In this document: in pieces, positions 40,728-56,320 of the stretch
Position numbering within the stretch: position 1 is the stretch's first letter
How the letters are laid out: the number at the start of each line of letters is the position of its first letter
Assembly: GCF_001704415.2 (NCBI RefSeq)
Contig: NC_030811.1
Span: 6,296,501-6,360,500, forward strand
DNA length: 64,000 nt
Origin: Capra hircus
Taxonomy: Eukaryota; Chordata; Mammalia; Artiodactyla; Bovidae
Direction: 5' to 3'
The notes under the pieces: generated by a model
Databases searched by the model: none
Told to the model about the DNA's origin: nothing
The model's input: the letters and a program-made list of their open reading frames with translations, nothing else
Made by a program: the position numbers and the translations under genes

Positions 40728-41100
40728 GCATTTTTTTTTTTTTTTGAAGTTGGGGTAGAATTGCTTTACAATGTTGCGTTAGTTTCTGCCATACAGTGAA
40801 ATGAATAAGCTATATGTATACACATATCCGGCTTCCCGTGTGACTCAGTTGGTAAAGAATCTGCCTGCAAAGGAGACCTCCTGCCAATGCCCTGGATCAG
40901 GAAGATCTCCCGGAGAAGGAAATGGCAACCCACTCCAGTATTCTTGCCTGGAGAATCCCACGGACAGAGGAATTTGCTGGGATACAGTCGACAGGGTTGC
41001 AAGAGTCACGTGATTCAGTGACTAAACCACCACCATACACATATCCCCTCCGCCTTGTCCTCCCCCAATTCCACCGTCTAGGTTAGCAATTGCGTTTTAA
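40728..41100 (-). repeat. Ruminant L1 3' fragment, split by a SINE
   Basis: T12-plus run then TAGAATTGCTTTACAATGTT, the reverse of a ruminant L1 3' end. It resumes at 41047 with CCCTCCGCCTTGTCCTCCCC after the Bov-tA at 40830-41034. Confidence 0.7.
40830..41034 (+). repeat. Bov-tA SINE with target-site duplication
   Basis: Flanked by a perfect 12-bp duplication ATACACATATCC at 40818-40829 and 41035-41046. Inserted into the ruminant L1 fragment. Confidence 0.9.
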
Positions 41101-41113
41101 AGAGTAATTGCTG

Positions 41114-41226
41114 GGCTGCTTTGCGGTCAAGTGGTTAAGATTTTGCCCTTCCACTGCAGCGGTCGTGGGTTGATCCCTGGTCCAGGAAACCAAAATCCCG
41201 CATGTTGCATGCCCCGCCTCCCCCAA
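41114..41226 (+). repeat. CHR-type SINE with target-site duplication
   Basis: GGCTGCTTTGCGGTCAAGTG head and B box GGTTGATCCC, flanked by near-identical AGAGTAATTGCTG / AGAGCAATTGCTG (about 41101-41113 and 41227-41240). Confidence 0.8.
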
Positions 41227-41299
41227 AAGAGCAATTGCTGAAAAAACAAAAATTTCAAAATCCGCAGAGTTGAAATTTCCATTGATGGGAGAGGATTTT

Positions 41300-41424
41300 A
41301 ACTTATTTTTTCTTAGCTGCAATGCATGGCTTTCAGAATCTTAGTTCCCCAACCAGGGATTGAACCTGGTCCCCCTGCAGTGGAGGCGGGGAGTACTAAC
41401 CACCGGACTGCCAGGGAATTTCCA
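41300..41424 (-). repeat. CHR-type tRNA SINE fragment
   Basis: Minus-strand GGAAATTCCCTGGCAGTCCG head and B box GGTTCAATCCC. Confidence 0.8.
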
Positions 41425-41434
41425 AGAATTTTCA

Positions 41435-42180
41435 TTTTTCAAAAAAAATTTTTAATTGAAGGATAATTGCTTTACAGAATTTTGTTGTTTTCTGCCAAAT
41501 ATCAACATGAATCAGCCACCAGTTCAATTCAGTTCAGTTGCTCAGTCGTGTCAGACTCTTTGCGATCCCATGGACTGCAGCACACCAGGCCTCCCTGTCC
41601 ATCACCAACTCCTGGAGTTTACTCAAACTCATGTCCATCAAGTCGGTGATACCATCCAAGCATCTCATCCTCTGTTGTCCCCTTCTCCTCCCGCCTTCAA
41701 TCTTTCCCAGCATCAGGGTCTTTTCCAATGAGTCAGTTCTTCCCATCAGGTGACCAAAGTATTGGAGTTTCAGCTTCAACATCAGTCTTTCCAGTGAACA
41801 CCCAGGACTGATCTCCTTTAGGATAGACTAGTTGGATCTCCTTGCAGTCCAAGGGACTCTCAAGAGTCTTCTCTAACACCACAGTTCAAAAGCATCAGTT
41901 CTTCGGTGCTCAGCTTTCTTTATAGTCCAACTCTCACATTCATACACGACGACTGGAAACACCATAGCTTTGACTAGACGGACCGTTGTTGGCAAAGTAA
42001 TGTCTCTGCTTTTTAATATGCTGTCTAGGTTGGTCATAGCTTGCCTTCCAAGGAGGAGGCCAAATATCAGCATGAATCAGCCTTGTCTCCTCCCTCTTGA
42101 ACCTCCCTCCCATCTCCCTCCCCATCCGACCCCTCTAGGTTGTTACAGAGCCCCTGCTTGAGTTCCTTGAGTCATACAGC
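41435..42180 (-). repeat. Ruminant L1 3' fragment, split by BovB
   Basis: AATTGAAGGATAATTGCTTT at 41454 and, after the BovB insertion, CTCCCTCTTGAACCTCCCTC at 42090 are adjacent in the ruminant L1 3' end (antisense here). Confidence 0.78.
41518..42058 (-). repeat. BovB LINE 3' fragment with 24-bp TSD
   Basis: Minus-strand BovB, about 540 bp, ending at 41518 with the CTGAACTGAATTGAACTGG-type tail. Flanked by a 24-bp direct repeat at 41494-41517 and 42059-42082 with one mismatch. Confidence 0.88.
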
Positions 42181-43261
42181 AAATTCCCACTGGCTCTCTT
42201 AACTTACTTGGGATTTTGAGGAGGAATGGACTTTGGAGAGGATCAGTTTGGGATCCCCAGCCCCAACAGTGGCTGTGTTTTCTGCCCCTGGGGAGGCCAG
42301 CCCCCAGCCCCCAGCCCCCATCAGTCCTGATCCATGAGGGTGAGAGACCCTTCGGTGGGTGATTAAGCCAGGCCCTTGGTGCCCCCTGCTCCCTGAGAAG
42401 GCAACCCACCTTACTCCTGCCTTCCCACTCAGAGCAGGAAGCCCTGCGGGGCTGGGGGCGGGATGCCCTGACCTTGGGGAAGGGAAGGCCCTAGCTGGGG
42501 TGGGGGCGTGTGTCCGGGCTGTGGGACTGTGGAGGCTGGTGGCATTGGCAGGGGGGCTGAGCGGAAGGCCCTGGCTCTTTATAGCCCAACCCGGGGTTGT
42601 TCAGTGTGAGGTGGAAGTGCTCCACCCTCCCCGCTATGAGCAGCTTCCTTCCCGCCTGCTGGCAAACCTGGGTGGGGAGCTGAGGGGAAAGGAGGGGAGG
42701 GAGGCTGGAAGCGGGTTAGCGGGGAGCAGGCAGCCCTCTGGGGCCCCCCTTCCCCTGAGGCTGTGGGGGGTGGGGGTGGAGTGGGGTTTGACCCTCAGAC
42801 TGTAACTTACATTGGGGTTGGGAGCGGAGAAGTTGGCCGAGCTTCCCGACTGCAAAGCAGAAAGCTGGGTCTTTGGGGGGGGTGGTGGGGGCTATGGCAG
42901 GGTGGGGGCTATGGCAGTGTGTGGGGTGTTCAGGGCTCAGGCCCTGGAAGATGCTGGCTGTGCACAAGGGGCTCCTGGCGGGCACCAGGGCAGCCATCTA
43001 GCGAGCCCTTCCTGAGGACGCCACATGGAGGCAGCAGAGAGCTGGAGAGAAGAAGCTGCTGCAAAGGCCTGAGCTAAGGTTCTCAGACCCTCAGGGAGAC
43101 CCGGGCTGCGCTGGGGACTGTGGCGTGTGCCTGGCTGGGGTGGTGGGTCCACACTAGCTCCCTGAGACCCTGGAGTGGTTCGTCTGCATAAACCTGAAGC
43201 CCCTGATGATGACTCTGTGACCAGTCCACCCCTGAGGAGCAGAGGTCCTCCTCTTAGAAAG

Positions 43262-43402
43262 CCCCCCCCCCACCCTCCCCCCCTCCCCCCCTCCCCCCTC
43301 CCCCCCTCCCCCCCTCCCCCCCTACCCCCCTCCCCCCCTCCCCGCCTCCCTCCCCGGCCCCCGGCCCCCCGCTCCCCCGCCCCCCGCCCCCGCCCCCGCC
43401 TT
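43262..43402. repeat. C-rich low-complexity tract
   Basis: About 140 bp almost wholly C with periodic single T, in (CCCCCCTC)n-like units, becoming CCCCCGCC at the right end. The minus strand is G-rich with many runs of four or more G. Confidence 0.9.
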
Positions 43403-43509
43403 GGAGCTCCTGAGGAGGAGACGGTACTAACTTCCTGAGGGAAACCTGGCGTCTCCTTGATTCTCCTTGAAGTTTAGACTCTTCCTTCTCAGCCACAGTT
43501 GATTCTCTG

Positions 43510-43513
<4 letters not shown>

Positions 43514-43552
<39 letters not shown>

Positions 43553-43640
43553 AAGTAGGAGGATGTGTGGTTGTGTGCGAACGTGTGTATATGATGTGTG
43601 TGTGTGTGCACATGTGTATGTGTGTCTGTGTGTGCACGTG
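43514..43640. repeat. TG microsatellite, interrupted
   Basis: A pure (TG)n of about 37 bp at 43514-43550 followed by imperfect TG/CA-interrupted repeats to 43640. Confidence 0.9.
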
Positions 43641-44285
43641 CCCTTAGGCAGTGTGACCCGGTGCTCACTCCTTTCCTGCCTTCTCTTCTGCTCCCTGCCC
43701 TTTCCAATGCTAACGTGGACCAAGAACATCAGGGTGGAAATGAATGTTTTCACATCCCTGGGGACTAGAAAATGCCCTTTGTTTCCGAGATCCTGAGTGA
43801 AAATGAGGTGTTTTTAGGGTCAGGCTGAGGTTTCCTGATGGACGACCATGGGGGCCCCTATGTCAGGCCATGGGGGGCCCTACATAGAAGCGGTGGTTGT
43901 CGGGGGGATCAGCCTAGCAGGCCCTACCCACTTCCTCTCTCCTCCTCTCTCCTTCAATCCCTCTGGCTGCCCAGTTTCCTGGTGTGGTTGCTGGTGTGGT
44001 TCTGGGTCTCTAGGGAATGAGGACTTTGAGCATCTAGGGTGCCCAGCATGGAAATTCCATAGCAACAATCGCTGGGGACTGGCAGGGCAGCATTTCTTCC
44101 CATTGCCTCTCAGGTGCCCCTGGGCTGGGGACGGACTCTGTCTCCAAACCAGAGTGGAAGAGAAGTCTTTATATCCTTGCTTCTGATCTGTGAGATAGAG
44201 AGACCCTGATCCCAAGCCCTGGTACACCTTCAGTCGTTTGTCTTTCTCCTGTCCTCCCAACCAGATCACAAGCCCCTTGACTTTC

Positions 44286-44827
44286 ATCTCATCCTCTGTC
44301 ATCCCCTTCTCCTCCTGCCTTCAATCTTTCCCAGCATCAGGGTCTTTTCAAATGAGTCAGCTCTTCGCATGAGGTGGCCAAAGGATTGGAGTTTCAGCTT
44401 CAGCATCAGTCCTTCCAATGAACACCCAGGACTGATCTCCTTTAGGATGGACTGGCTGGATCACCTTGCAGTCCAAGGGACTCTCAAGTGTCTTCCAGCG
44501 CCACAGTTCAAAAGCATCACTTCTTCGGCGCTCAGCTTTCTTCACAGTCCAACTCTCACATCCATACATGACCGCTGGAAAAACCATAGCCTTGACTAGA
44601 CAGACCTTTGTTGGCAAAGTAATGTCTCTGCTTTTTAATATGCTGTCTAGGTTGGTCGTAACTTTCCTTCCAAGGAGTAAGAGTTTTTTAATTTCATGGC
44701 TGCAGTCACCATCTGGACATGAGTTTAGGTAAACTCAGGGAGTTGGTGACGGACAGGGTGGCCTGGCATACTGTGGCCCATGGGGTCACAAAGAATCAGA
44801 CATGACTGAGCGGCTGAACTGACTGGA
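44286..44827. repeat. BovB copy with 5' inversion (twin-priming structure)
   Basis: 44286-44715 is BovB on the minus strand; 44716-44827 is the BovB 3' terminus on the plus strand, continuing from almost where the left piece starts. Flanked by TTGACTTTC (44277-44285) and TTGACTTCC (44828-44836). Confidence 0.8.
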
Positions 44828-44971
44828 TTGACTTCCAGTTACCAGCAAACGAGCCATTCTTGTTATACTTGCTGTCGCTGTGACCTGGGCCTTTCCTGGG
44901 TCCTCGTTCTGTTGTCTGGCCTCCTTAGTTCTAGTCTAGGCGGTTGTAGGAACTGGTCCACCCCTGCTCTG

Positions 44972-45198
44972 CGTGCATGCCTGCTCAGTCACTTCAGTCG
45001 TGCCCAACCCTTGGCGACCCCATGGACTGAAGCCCGCCAGGCTCCTCTGTCTATGGGATTCTCCAGGCAAGAGTGTTGGAGTGGGCTGCCATGCCCTCCT
45101 GCAGGGGATCTTCCTGACCCAGGGATCGAACCCTCGTCTCTGATGCCTCCTGCACTGGCAGGCGGGTTCTTTACCACTCAGGCCACCTGGGAAGCCCA
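44972..45198 (-). repeat. Bov-tA SINE
   Basis: Minus-strand GGGCTTCCCAGGTGGCCTGA head, B box GGTTCGATCCC, BovB-like tail. Confidence 0.9.
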
Positions 45199-45962
45199 AG
45201 CTTTAGAGGAGCCTGATTTATGTGGTGCTTTGCTTTGTGGATCCAGAAGGGGGAGCCCTTCAAGCCACTGTTGTTTTATTTCCAGGGGAGAAAGATAAGA
45301 ACCCTGTCTTCCTGGACGTTCTGGGGCCCCTGCCCCCCGTGATCGGCATCTGCTGTCACTTTCGCAGCCTCGCCAACTTTGTTTTCCTACCAGAAGGGCC
45401 CACGCTGGACTGATGTTCTCTAGAGGGACAGAGATGAGGTGTCCTGACTGCGGTTCTCAGCTCAGCCAAATTCCCCTTAAGCCTTGCTCCTTTGTGAAGA
45501 CTTCCTTTTCCTTTCCAGCCTTAAAATGATCTCTCCCTGTTCTGAAGTCACAGCTTTCTTGGTCTGCACCACTACCTGCTACTTGCGATCTTGGACCATG
45601 TGACTTACCTTAACTGGCTGCCATTATTTGTAGTTGGCTCCCGTAATATTGTCTATTTCTGTGTAAGCATCTTTTCTTCCTAACTAATTACAAACTTTTT
45701 CAGGCCCAGGGGCTGGATTCTTCACATCATGGGATGCATAGCAAGGAATGGATAATTGTTTGTGAGTAGATTGGGGAGATGTTGGAATGGGGGACTTGGT
45801 TGAACCTGAGTTCTTTTCTCTGGTCCTTCATGTCACCTGATGATTCATGGGGTGGGATGGACACCCTTCAGGCTATGGAGCTAGTGATGGGTTAGCATTC
45901 CAAAGCTCATCCCTACCACCTAGCTGGGGTAGGCTGTGAATTCTTCTTCTTCTTCTTTTTTC

Positions 45963-46103
45963 TAAAATATTTATTTTGTTTATTTGAGTGCACCGGGTCT
46001 TAGTTGCAGCATGTTGGATCTAATTCTCTGACCAGGGATCGAACCTCTACCCCCTGTATTGAGAGCTCAGAGTCTTAGCCACTGGACCACCAGGGAAGTC
46101 CCG
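45963..46103 (-). repeat. CHR-type tRNA SINE fragment
   Basis: Minus-strand GGGACTTCCCTGGTGGTCCA head, GGTTCGATCCC B box, and an AATAAATA-type tail at the left end, next to a TTC repeat (45942-45958). Confidence 0.82.
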
Positions 46104-46249
46104 AGGCTGTAAATTCTGCCTGATGAATTTAACCGAATGAACAGGGAATAGTTTTGGAGAGCTGACGTAGTCGCATCTGTATCTGGAGTTCTCTGGGTCT
46201 TGTTTGTTCTCTCTCTCTCTCTCACACACACCTTAAATTCTCAATTTCT

Positions 46250-46581
46250 TTTTTTAAAAAATAACTTCATTTATTCATTTATTTTTGGCTGTGCCTCATC
46301 TTTGCTGCCTGGACTTTTCTCTAGTTGTGGGGTGTGGGGACTACTCTCTAGATGCAGGCGCAGGCTTCTCATTATGGTGGCTTCTCTTGACATGCAGCAT
46401 GGGCCTGAGGATGCAAGGGCTTTAGTAGTTGGGCTTCCAGGGTCTAGAGCACAGGCTCAATAGTTGTGGTGAATGGGCTTAGTTGCTTTTTGGCATGCGG
46501 CATCCTCCTGGACCGGGGATCAAACCTGTGTCTCCTGCATTGGCAGGCAGGTTCTTTACCAGTGAGTCACCAGGGAAGCCC
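46250..46581 (-). repeat. CHR-type SINE, near full length
   Basis: Minus-strand GGGCTTCCCTGGTGACTCAC head, inner blocks ACAACTATTGAGCCTGTGCT and AGAAAAGTCC, tail AAATAAATGAAT. Confidence 0.85.
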
Positions 46582-49500
46582 CCCAATTTCTTGTAGTTCT
46601 TGCTATATGTGGTGTATGATCCTTGCTGTATGTGGTGTATGATTGTATACCCGACCTGGTATATACCATGAGGAAATCCCTTGACTGAGATCTACAGGAC
46701 CTGCTTCTGTTTCTCACTTGTAGCGTAACCTTGAGGAAGGGTCTGTACTGCTCTGAATCTGTTTTCTCATCCGAAACATGAACATTATTTCTTTCTGGCT
46801 CTAATATTTCATAAAGCACCAGAAACCTTCAGGGGAAAGAGTTGCAGGGGTAAAGCTCAAAGGAGGATTCGTATCCTTTCCTTGATGACTTGTGTAGGGG
46901 TGAGAGTGAAAGGGCCATTCTAGTCATATGGAAATGAGATGAGGCTTCCAAGAACTGATTGGCAAAGCCAGCTCTGGATTCATCATGTGCTGCCTCCTGG
47001 AGCTACTGACCAGTTCCGGAAACATTTCCATGGCTTTGGGGGACTGTTTAACTCCCTTCCTTCTGGAGGAGAGCCCCGGTCTTGGTCACCTGAGTTGCCC
47101 TTGCTGGTTTCTTGCTGAGCCTGGCATGAAGGGCTTTCAGCACCCTGGACAGAGACAGAGCTCCTGGGCAGCCAAGAGAGCTTGGGATCGCCTGCCAGGC
47201 TGGCTTCTCTGGCAGAGTGGCACCAAAGCCGGTTTGCTCCTTAATATTTTTCAGTCTCTCAAAGACACTCTAAAATAAACCTCTAATATATGTCAAAACG
47301 GTGCACTCGTTCTGCAAATTCTGATAGCATGGTTTCACAACAACTACCCTCACAACTATATCCCACAACAGTTTCAGGTACATATTAATAGTAGGTGCTT
47401 AGTAAACACTTACTTTAAAAGAACATATGAAAACCCAGCCTCCAGACACGTGTTCTATCCACCTCTCCCCATAATCAGGATTCCCCCTCCTCATTAGCAC
47501 CTCCTATATAATAATTCTGGAGCTTCCGCTACTTGTTGAGCTTCAGAGCCTCACTGAAGTCCCTTCTTGTGTTTGAGGAGGCCAAGCCCCATTCTTTAAT
47601 CAAAGAAACATATGGCTGTTAAGTTCTCAGGCAGAATAAACTTAACTTGGTCCCTCCTCTTTTTCATCTGGGAGTAAGTAGATCAGTGTGAAAACTCACA
47701 CCTGATGCCTATGGGGATCTTGCCTTATGAAGATGTTCACTCCCTTCCTCTGTGCCTGAGAGAACCCTTCCAATCCAGGGGAGCTCAGCTCTCCCAGGAA
47801 GCCCTCCTGGTCCCCCCGGCGCCCTCAGAGCCCTCTCTCCTCTGGACTCCCTCGCACGTGTTGTCAGTAGAAGAGCATCACACCAGATCATTTTCATTTC
47901 AGGCTCATTGGTTCTCCCTCCCCAGTCAGATTATGAACCCCTTGCAGGTAGGGGTCCATATCATACATCTGTCTGTTTTTAAAAGACCCCACGGCGAGGA
48001 ATACACAGCAAGGTGGACTGAGAGATGGATGGGTTTAAGGATCTTCTCACCTGCTCTTAAGATATCTCCCACTCCGCTTACTTTTAGTCTGAAATAAACA
48101 TGTAGAATGGGCCAAGGTCCTAGCTGTGGAGTAACCAATGGTCTCAAGGATGCCTAAGATCAGAGAGCAAAGGCAGGAGGTGGCAGCAGAGGTGGAGATG
48201 GGTAAGGAGGGCAAATGGAGAGTGATTGGTGGGTAGGGAATGTGGTTGTGTAGAAGGAAAGAATCACTCACTCTTGGGGCTGGAAGGGATCTCAGAGATC
48301 AGCTTGTTTGGTCTTCTCATTTTACAGGTAAGGAAAGTGAGATTTAGCGATCCTCCTATAGTCACACAGTCAGCAGGCCCCTTTCCATCACCTCTGACCT
48401 GGTTCCAGTGTTCCACATCTCTCCTTGGACTGCTGCATGCTTCATGTGGCAGGCAGAACTTTTCCAAGGCACTCATGCCAACAGATCCATTGCATGTGCT
48501 TGTCTTATGTTAGTGGCGCTCCTCCATTGAGAAGAGGGGGTCTTTGTTCCTCTCTTTGAATCTGATGGGCCATCATTATGGCAGAAGTTATGTCGTGTGA
48601 CTTTCTAGGTTAAGCCATTGAAGGTGGTGCAGCTGCTGCCTGGACCTCTCTGGGGACACTTGTCCTTGGAACCCAGCCACCACGCTGTGAGGAAGCCAGG
48701 CAGCCACGAGGAAAGGCTTCATGTAGGCAATCTGGCCCCAGTCCTGAAATCCCAGCTGACAGCCGGCAACAACCACCAAATGTGAGTGAATGAGCCTTTC
48801 AGTCCTGGGTTGAGTGGAGCAGACACAAGTGGTCCCGGTGGAACCGGTCCAAATGGCAGACCCATGAACAAAATAAATGCTGTCATTGACTTAAGTTACT
48901 GAGGTTTGGGATGATTGAAACACCCTATGTCTGCCTCTGTTTCTCCAAACTATGATACACATTTCATTAATTAAGTGGATCTGTATTAGATGCCAATCAT
49001 ATGCTAGGAGATGTATGAAAACAGACATGATTTCTACACTCAAGGACAATACATTTCAGGTGCCACCGCTGTTCCTCTGGACACACAATAAAACCCATAC
49101 TCAGCTCTCTGCTCACGGTTCCAGCCTACCGCTCCACTGATACCACACTGAAATATTTCGTCCCTGGACCTGAATTCACTCTCCACTCTCTGCCTTCATT
49201 CATGTTGTCCCTTCCACCTGCCCCACCTCCTCGGTCTTCAAGGACCTGTTCTGGAATCTCGCCCCTTCACCAGGCCCTGCCGGACTCCTCCAGCTGGAGG
49301 TGATCGCCACCTCCCTGGAATCCCATGGCACTTACTGCAGACTGCACAGTTTCTGTGTGCCCACTGCCTCTTCAAGCTGCAGCAGACTGTGAATCCCTGG
49401 AGGAGGAAACCTGGCTTGTCCCTTCTGTCCCTCACAGCACCTGGCAGAGGGCCCAGCACCTAGGAGGCCCCAGCACACATCTGTTGACGTGACTAGTAGC

Positions 49501-52500
49501 AGAACCAGAATGGAAAGTCAGGTGTCCTGAACCTTAGTCTCCAGTGCCTTGCTTCTCTGGATAGCACCATGGCAGGGGAAAGTCCCAGCCGTGGAGGGTT
49601 ATCAAGTGGGTGGGAGAAGACCTTGGTTATGGCTGGGGGCGACAAGATCGTTGTGCATGAAGCTGCAGATGGCCGGGAGGGGACAGAGCTCTGGCTCCTG
49701 GCCAGGGCTTTGTGGTGGGTCCCTCCCTCTCTCCCTTGCTCTCAGCAAGCCCTGAGCACCCATTTCTGGAGGGAAAATGTGCTGTTTCTCTGATCTTCCT
49801 CTCCTCCAACCCCTGTTCATTTCTGAGAATACCTTCCTTCTCAGGACCCAGTCACACAGAAACCCAGGCCCCAAGTGCTATCCACGCCTGCCCCCTCCCC
49901 CTGCCCCGCCCCCCGCACCCCCCCCCCCCCTCCGTAAGCCGCACCACAAAGGCCGGCTCTGCATTCTGCTTCTTCCCTAGGGTTTCTGAGGAGCCCCCTT
50001 CTCTGAGTTCTCTCTCCTGTGCCCACCTGCCCGGAACTGCTCCCTGGTCCTGGTGGTTGTCACTGGCTCTCCTGGGCCCCATGCAGGCTGCAACTCGCCT
50101 GGCCTGTCCCTTAGGGGTTCACCAGATGGAGCAGGCTTCAGTTCCTCTTTGTCTCCAGGGACAGGTGCCCTCAGACTGAGCAGAAGTAGAGAGTGAGGTG
50201 GGCAGGATGTTGTCCAAAGACTTTTCTTCCTGCGCTGTCTCTTTCTAGGAGCTGGGAAGGGCCTCTGTGGTTCACTGTCTGTGTGCAGCCTGTTTCCTCT
50301 CCCGCTTCGTGGTCTCAGGCCGGGCGGGGGAGGACACTTCCTAGAACTCATCCCTGAAAATGGCTTTGTGAGCCCCAGTGGGTGGGGGTGGGGCGGATTC
50401 TGGTGGCTTGGGTATTAAGGCTGAGCACTTTTCTCTCTCTGCGGAAAGGTGGAGGTGGGGAGGTGGGTGGGTGGGTGGGTGAGGGCGGCTTCTCTATCGC
50501 CTCCTCTGCTGCCCCTGACCTCCTGGGGGCCTGGCACCTGTGGCCGCAGGAAGGATGTCTATGCCGTGAGCTCTTCCATATCTCACAGTCTGTTCCTGGT
50601 CTCTGTCCTGGGCTGCGGGGATGGTTCCACCAGGCTGCCTTCAGGTTCTCTCCTCCTCAACCTCCAGGAAGTCAGTAACCTGCATTTGGCTGTGACTTCT
50701 GAGTGAGGTGTGTGTGTGTGTGAGAGAGAGAGAGACAGAGACAGAGACAGACAGAGACTGGCCTCTCCTTAGCCTGAGGCCACAACTCTCTCCTTGCCTG
50801 CCTGCCTCTAAGCACAGGACGAGGGCTACCTTGTGCCTGGTGTCCTCTCTGTTGGGAGGATCACTGGTCTCTCTGATTCCTTCATCCTCCTGGGAACATG
50901 GGAGCCTCAGGGTGGACAGCTGTCCAGGTCAGAGGAGATGCCCCTTCCACTTCTTTCCCTATGCCCAGTCTCACTGCAGGCCAGTTCTCACTCTCTCAGT
51001 CCCTTGACCTGGAGGGGAAGACACCCCAGTTGGAGGTGGATCACCCTAGACTTAGGGCTGGCAAAGCAGCATCTAGGGGGTAGTCGGTCATCGACTGGGT
51101 TCCTCCCAGCACCCTGAGGGGTGGATGTGCCTTGTGCCGGCTCACCGAAGACAGGGCGCCTGTGCCGCCGAGGGCCTTGGGCACCTTGAAGGGCGAGTGA
51201 GGAAGCTGCCGGAGGTGGTGAGGGCCGAGGGGATGACTGTACGGACAAGAGTCTCTGGTCTTTTTTAGCATCAGCTGGTGGAGCCACCTCCTTCTCTCCC
51301 ACTGGCTGCCTCCCTGAGTCACTGCCCACCCACCAGCAAATTAAAAAGGGGTGTCATCTGCTGGCCAGTGGCCCCATCCGGCCCCCAGGGTTTGCCTCTT
51401 TCTGCTCCCGGGTGGAAGGTGAAAGCCTAGGTAGGGTGGCCTCCGCAAGACCTTGTTCCCCTGGGCCTGTCTCTTTCCAGCCTCCGCTTCTTCCTCTGCC
51501 CTTTGTTCCTCCCCTCCCCCCACATGCCATGATGGTTCTCCCCGGTGACAAGACCCACCCCCTTGCTCCAAGGACAGAGGCAGCTGCAAGGCCTCAGGGG
51601 CCCCCCACATGGCCCCATCCGTCTCGCCCGGTCTGTGATCCGGGCTGCAGGGGAGGGGACCCGCGGACGGCGGCGGCTCCCTCGCCGACTCCTCCCCGCC
51701 GGCCAGCCCAGCTGTCAACACTCGCCTGCCGGCCCCGGCCGTTCTGAGGCCCTGCCTGGCCGCTCCGGCCGGGGACATTGCGCCCCGGAGACCCTCAGGC
51801 AGACCCAGGCGGGCGGTGGGCAGGCGGCGGCGGCCACCCTGCCTTGCCCTTGAGCATCCCCGGGCCTCCTTGCCTAAATAAGGGAGCTGCAACTGGAGGG
51901 AGCCAGCTGGCCGCGGGGAGGGGCCTGCGGCTCGGCCAGGGTTTTCCGAGGGGCTGGGCCGCCGCCGCGCCGCAGGGCCCCGAGCCTGCCGATTGGGCCT
52001 GCACCGCCGGCCCCGCGCTGCAGCGGGAGGGCGGGCCCTTCGCACAAGGGGATCCCCAAGGCTGGAACCTCGCGTTCGGGGGCCTCTCTTTGATTCCGCA
52101 GCGAGGAGGCCGAAACCGCTGTCACCATGCCCCTCTTTGGGCAGGAGAGCCTGAAATCACCCCCAGAAAGGCCTGTGTGTGTGTGTTGGGGAGCATCCAC
52201 ACCCTGGGTGCGTGCCCCCCCAATCTCATTCACCCTTATCTCAGATCTCGGTGGCCGGGAGTTCTCCAGGTTGTCTGGCCCTTCACGTTTCTCGGGTCTC
52301 CTTTGACCCTGGCCTCGTCCCCCCAGGGTCCAGGCCTCGCCCGTGTCGCCGACACGGGCGTTGGGCTCACGCCATGTGTATAGGAGCCGGTGCTCGGCGA
52401 GGTGGGGGACCCGGGCGTCCGGGCCGGTCCTCTCCCTTAGAGGAGAGGTCAGGTCCCTCAGTCCCTCCAGGAGAGAGCAGGGCGCGGGCGGAAACCCCCT

Positions 52501-52623
52501 CCCCGCCCCCGTCTCCTCCCTGGCGCCCTCAAGGCCGGCCCTCGCACCTGTCCTCAGGGTTCCCCTGCCTAAGGGTCCCTTCCCCCTCTTGGGGCGCGCG
52601 AGTCCCGGGGGCTCCGGGGCTGA

Positions 52624-56320
<3,697 letters not shown>

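Larger units (their letters stand above)
37701..52620. other. NOS3-KCNH2 intergenic region
   Basis: About 15 kb between two divergent genes with no supported exon. Repeats cluster at 40730-42130, 44277-46590 and low-complexity tracts at 43262-43640. The parts 37700-40700, 46600-51600 are mostly single-copy with weak L2/MIR traces (for example 49230-49490). From 51600 the sequence becomes GC-rich toward the KCNH2 promoter. Confidence 0.7.

Noticed and set aside
43254..43753. His/Thr-rich and Pro-rich open frames around 43.2-43.75 kb
   Set aside because: Direct translations of the C-rich and TG microsatellite tracts; no gene evidence.
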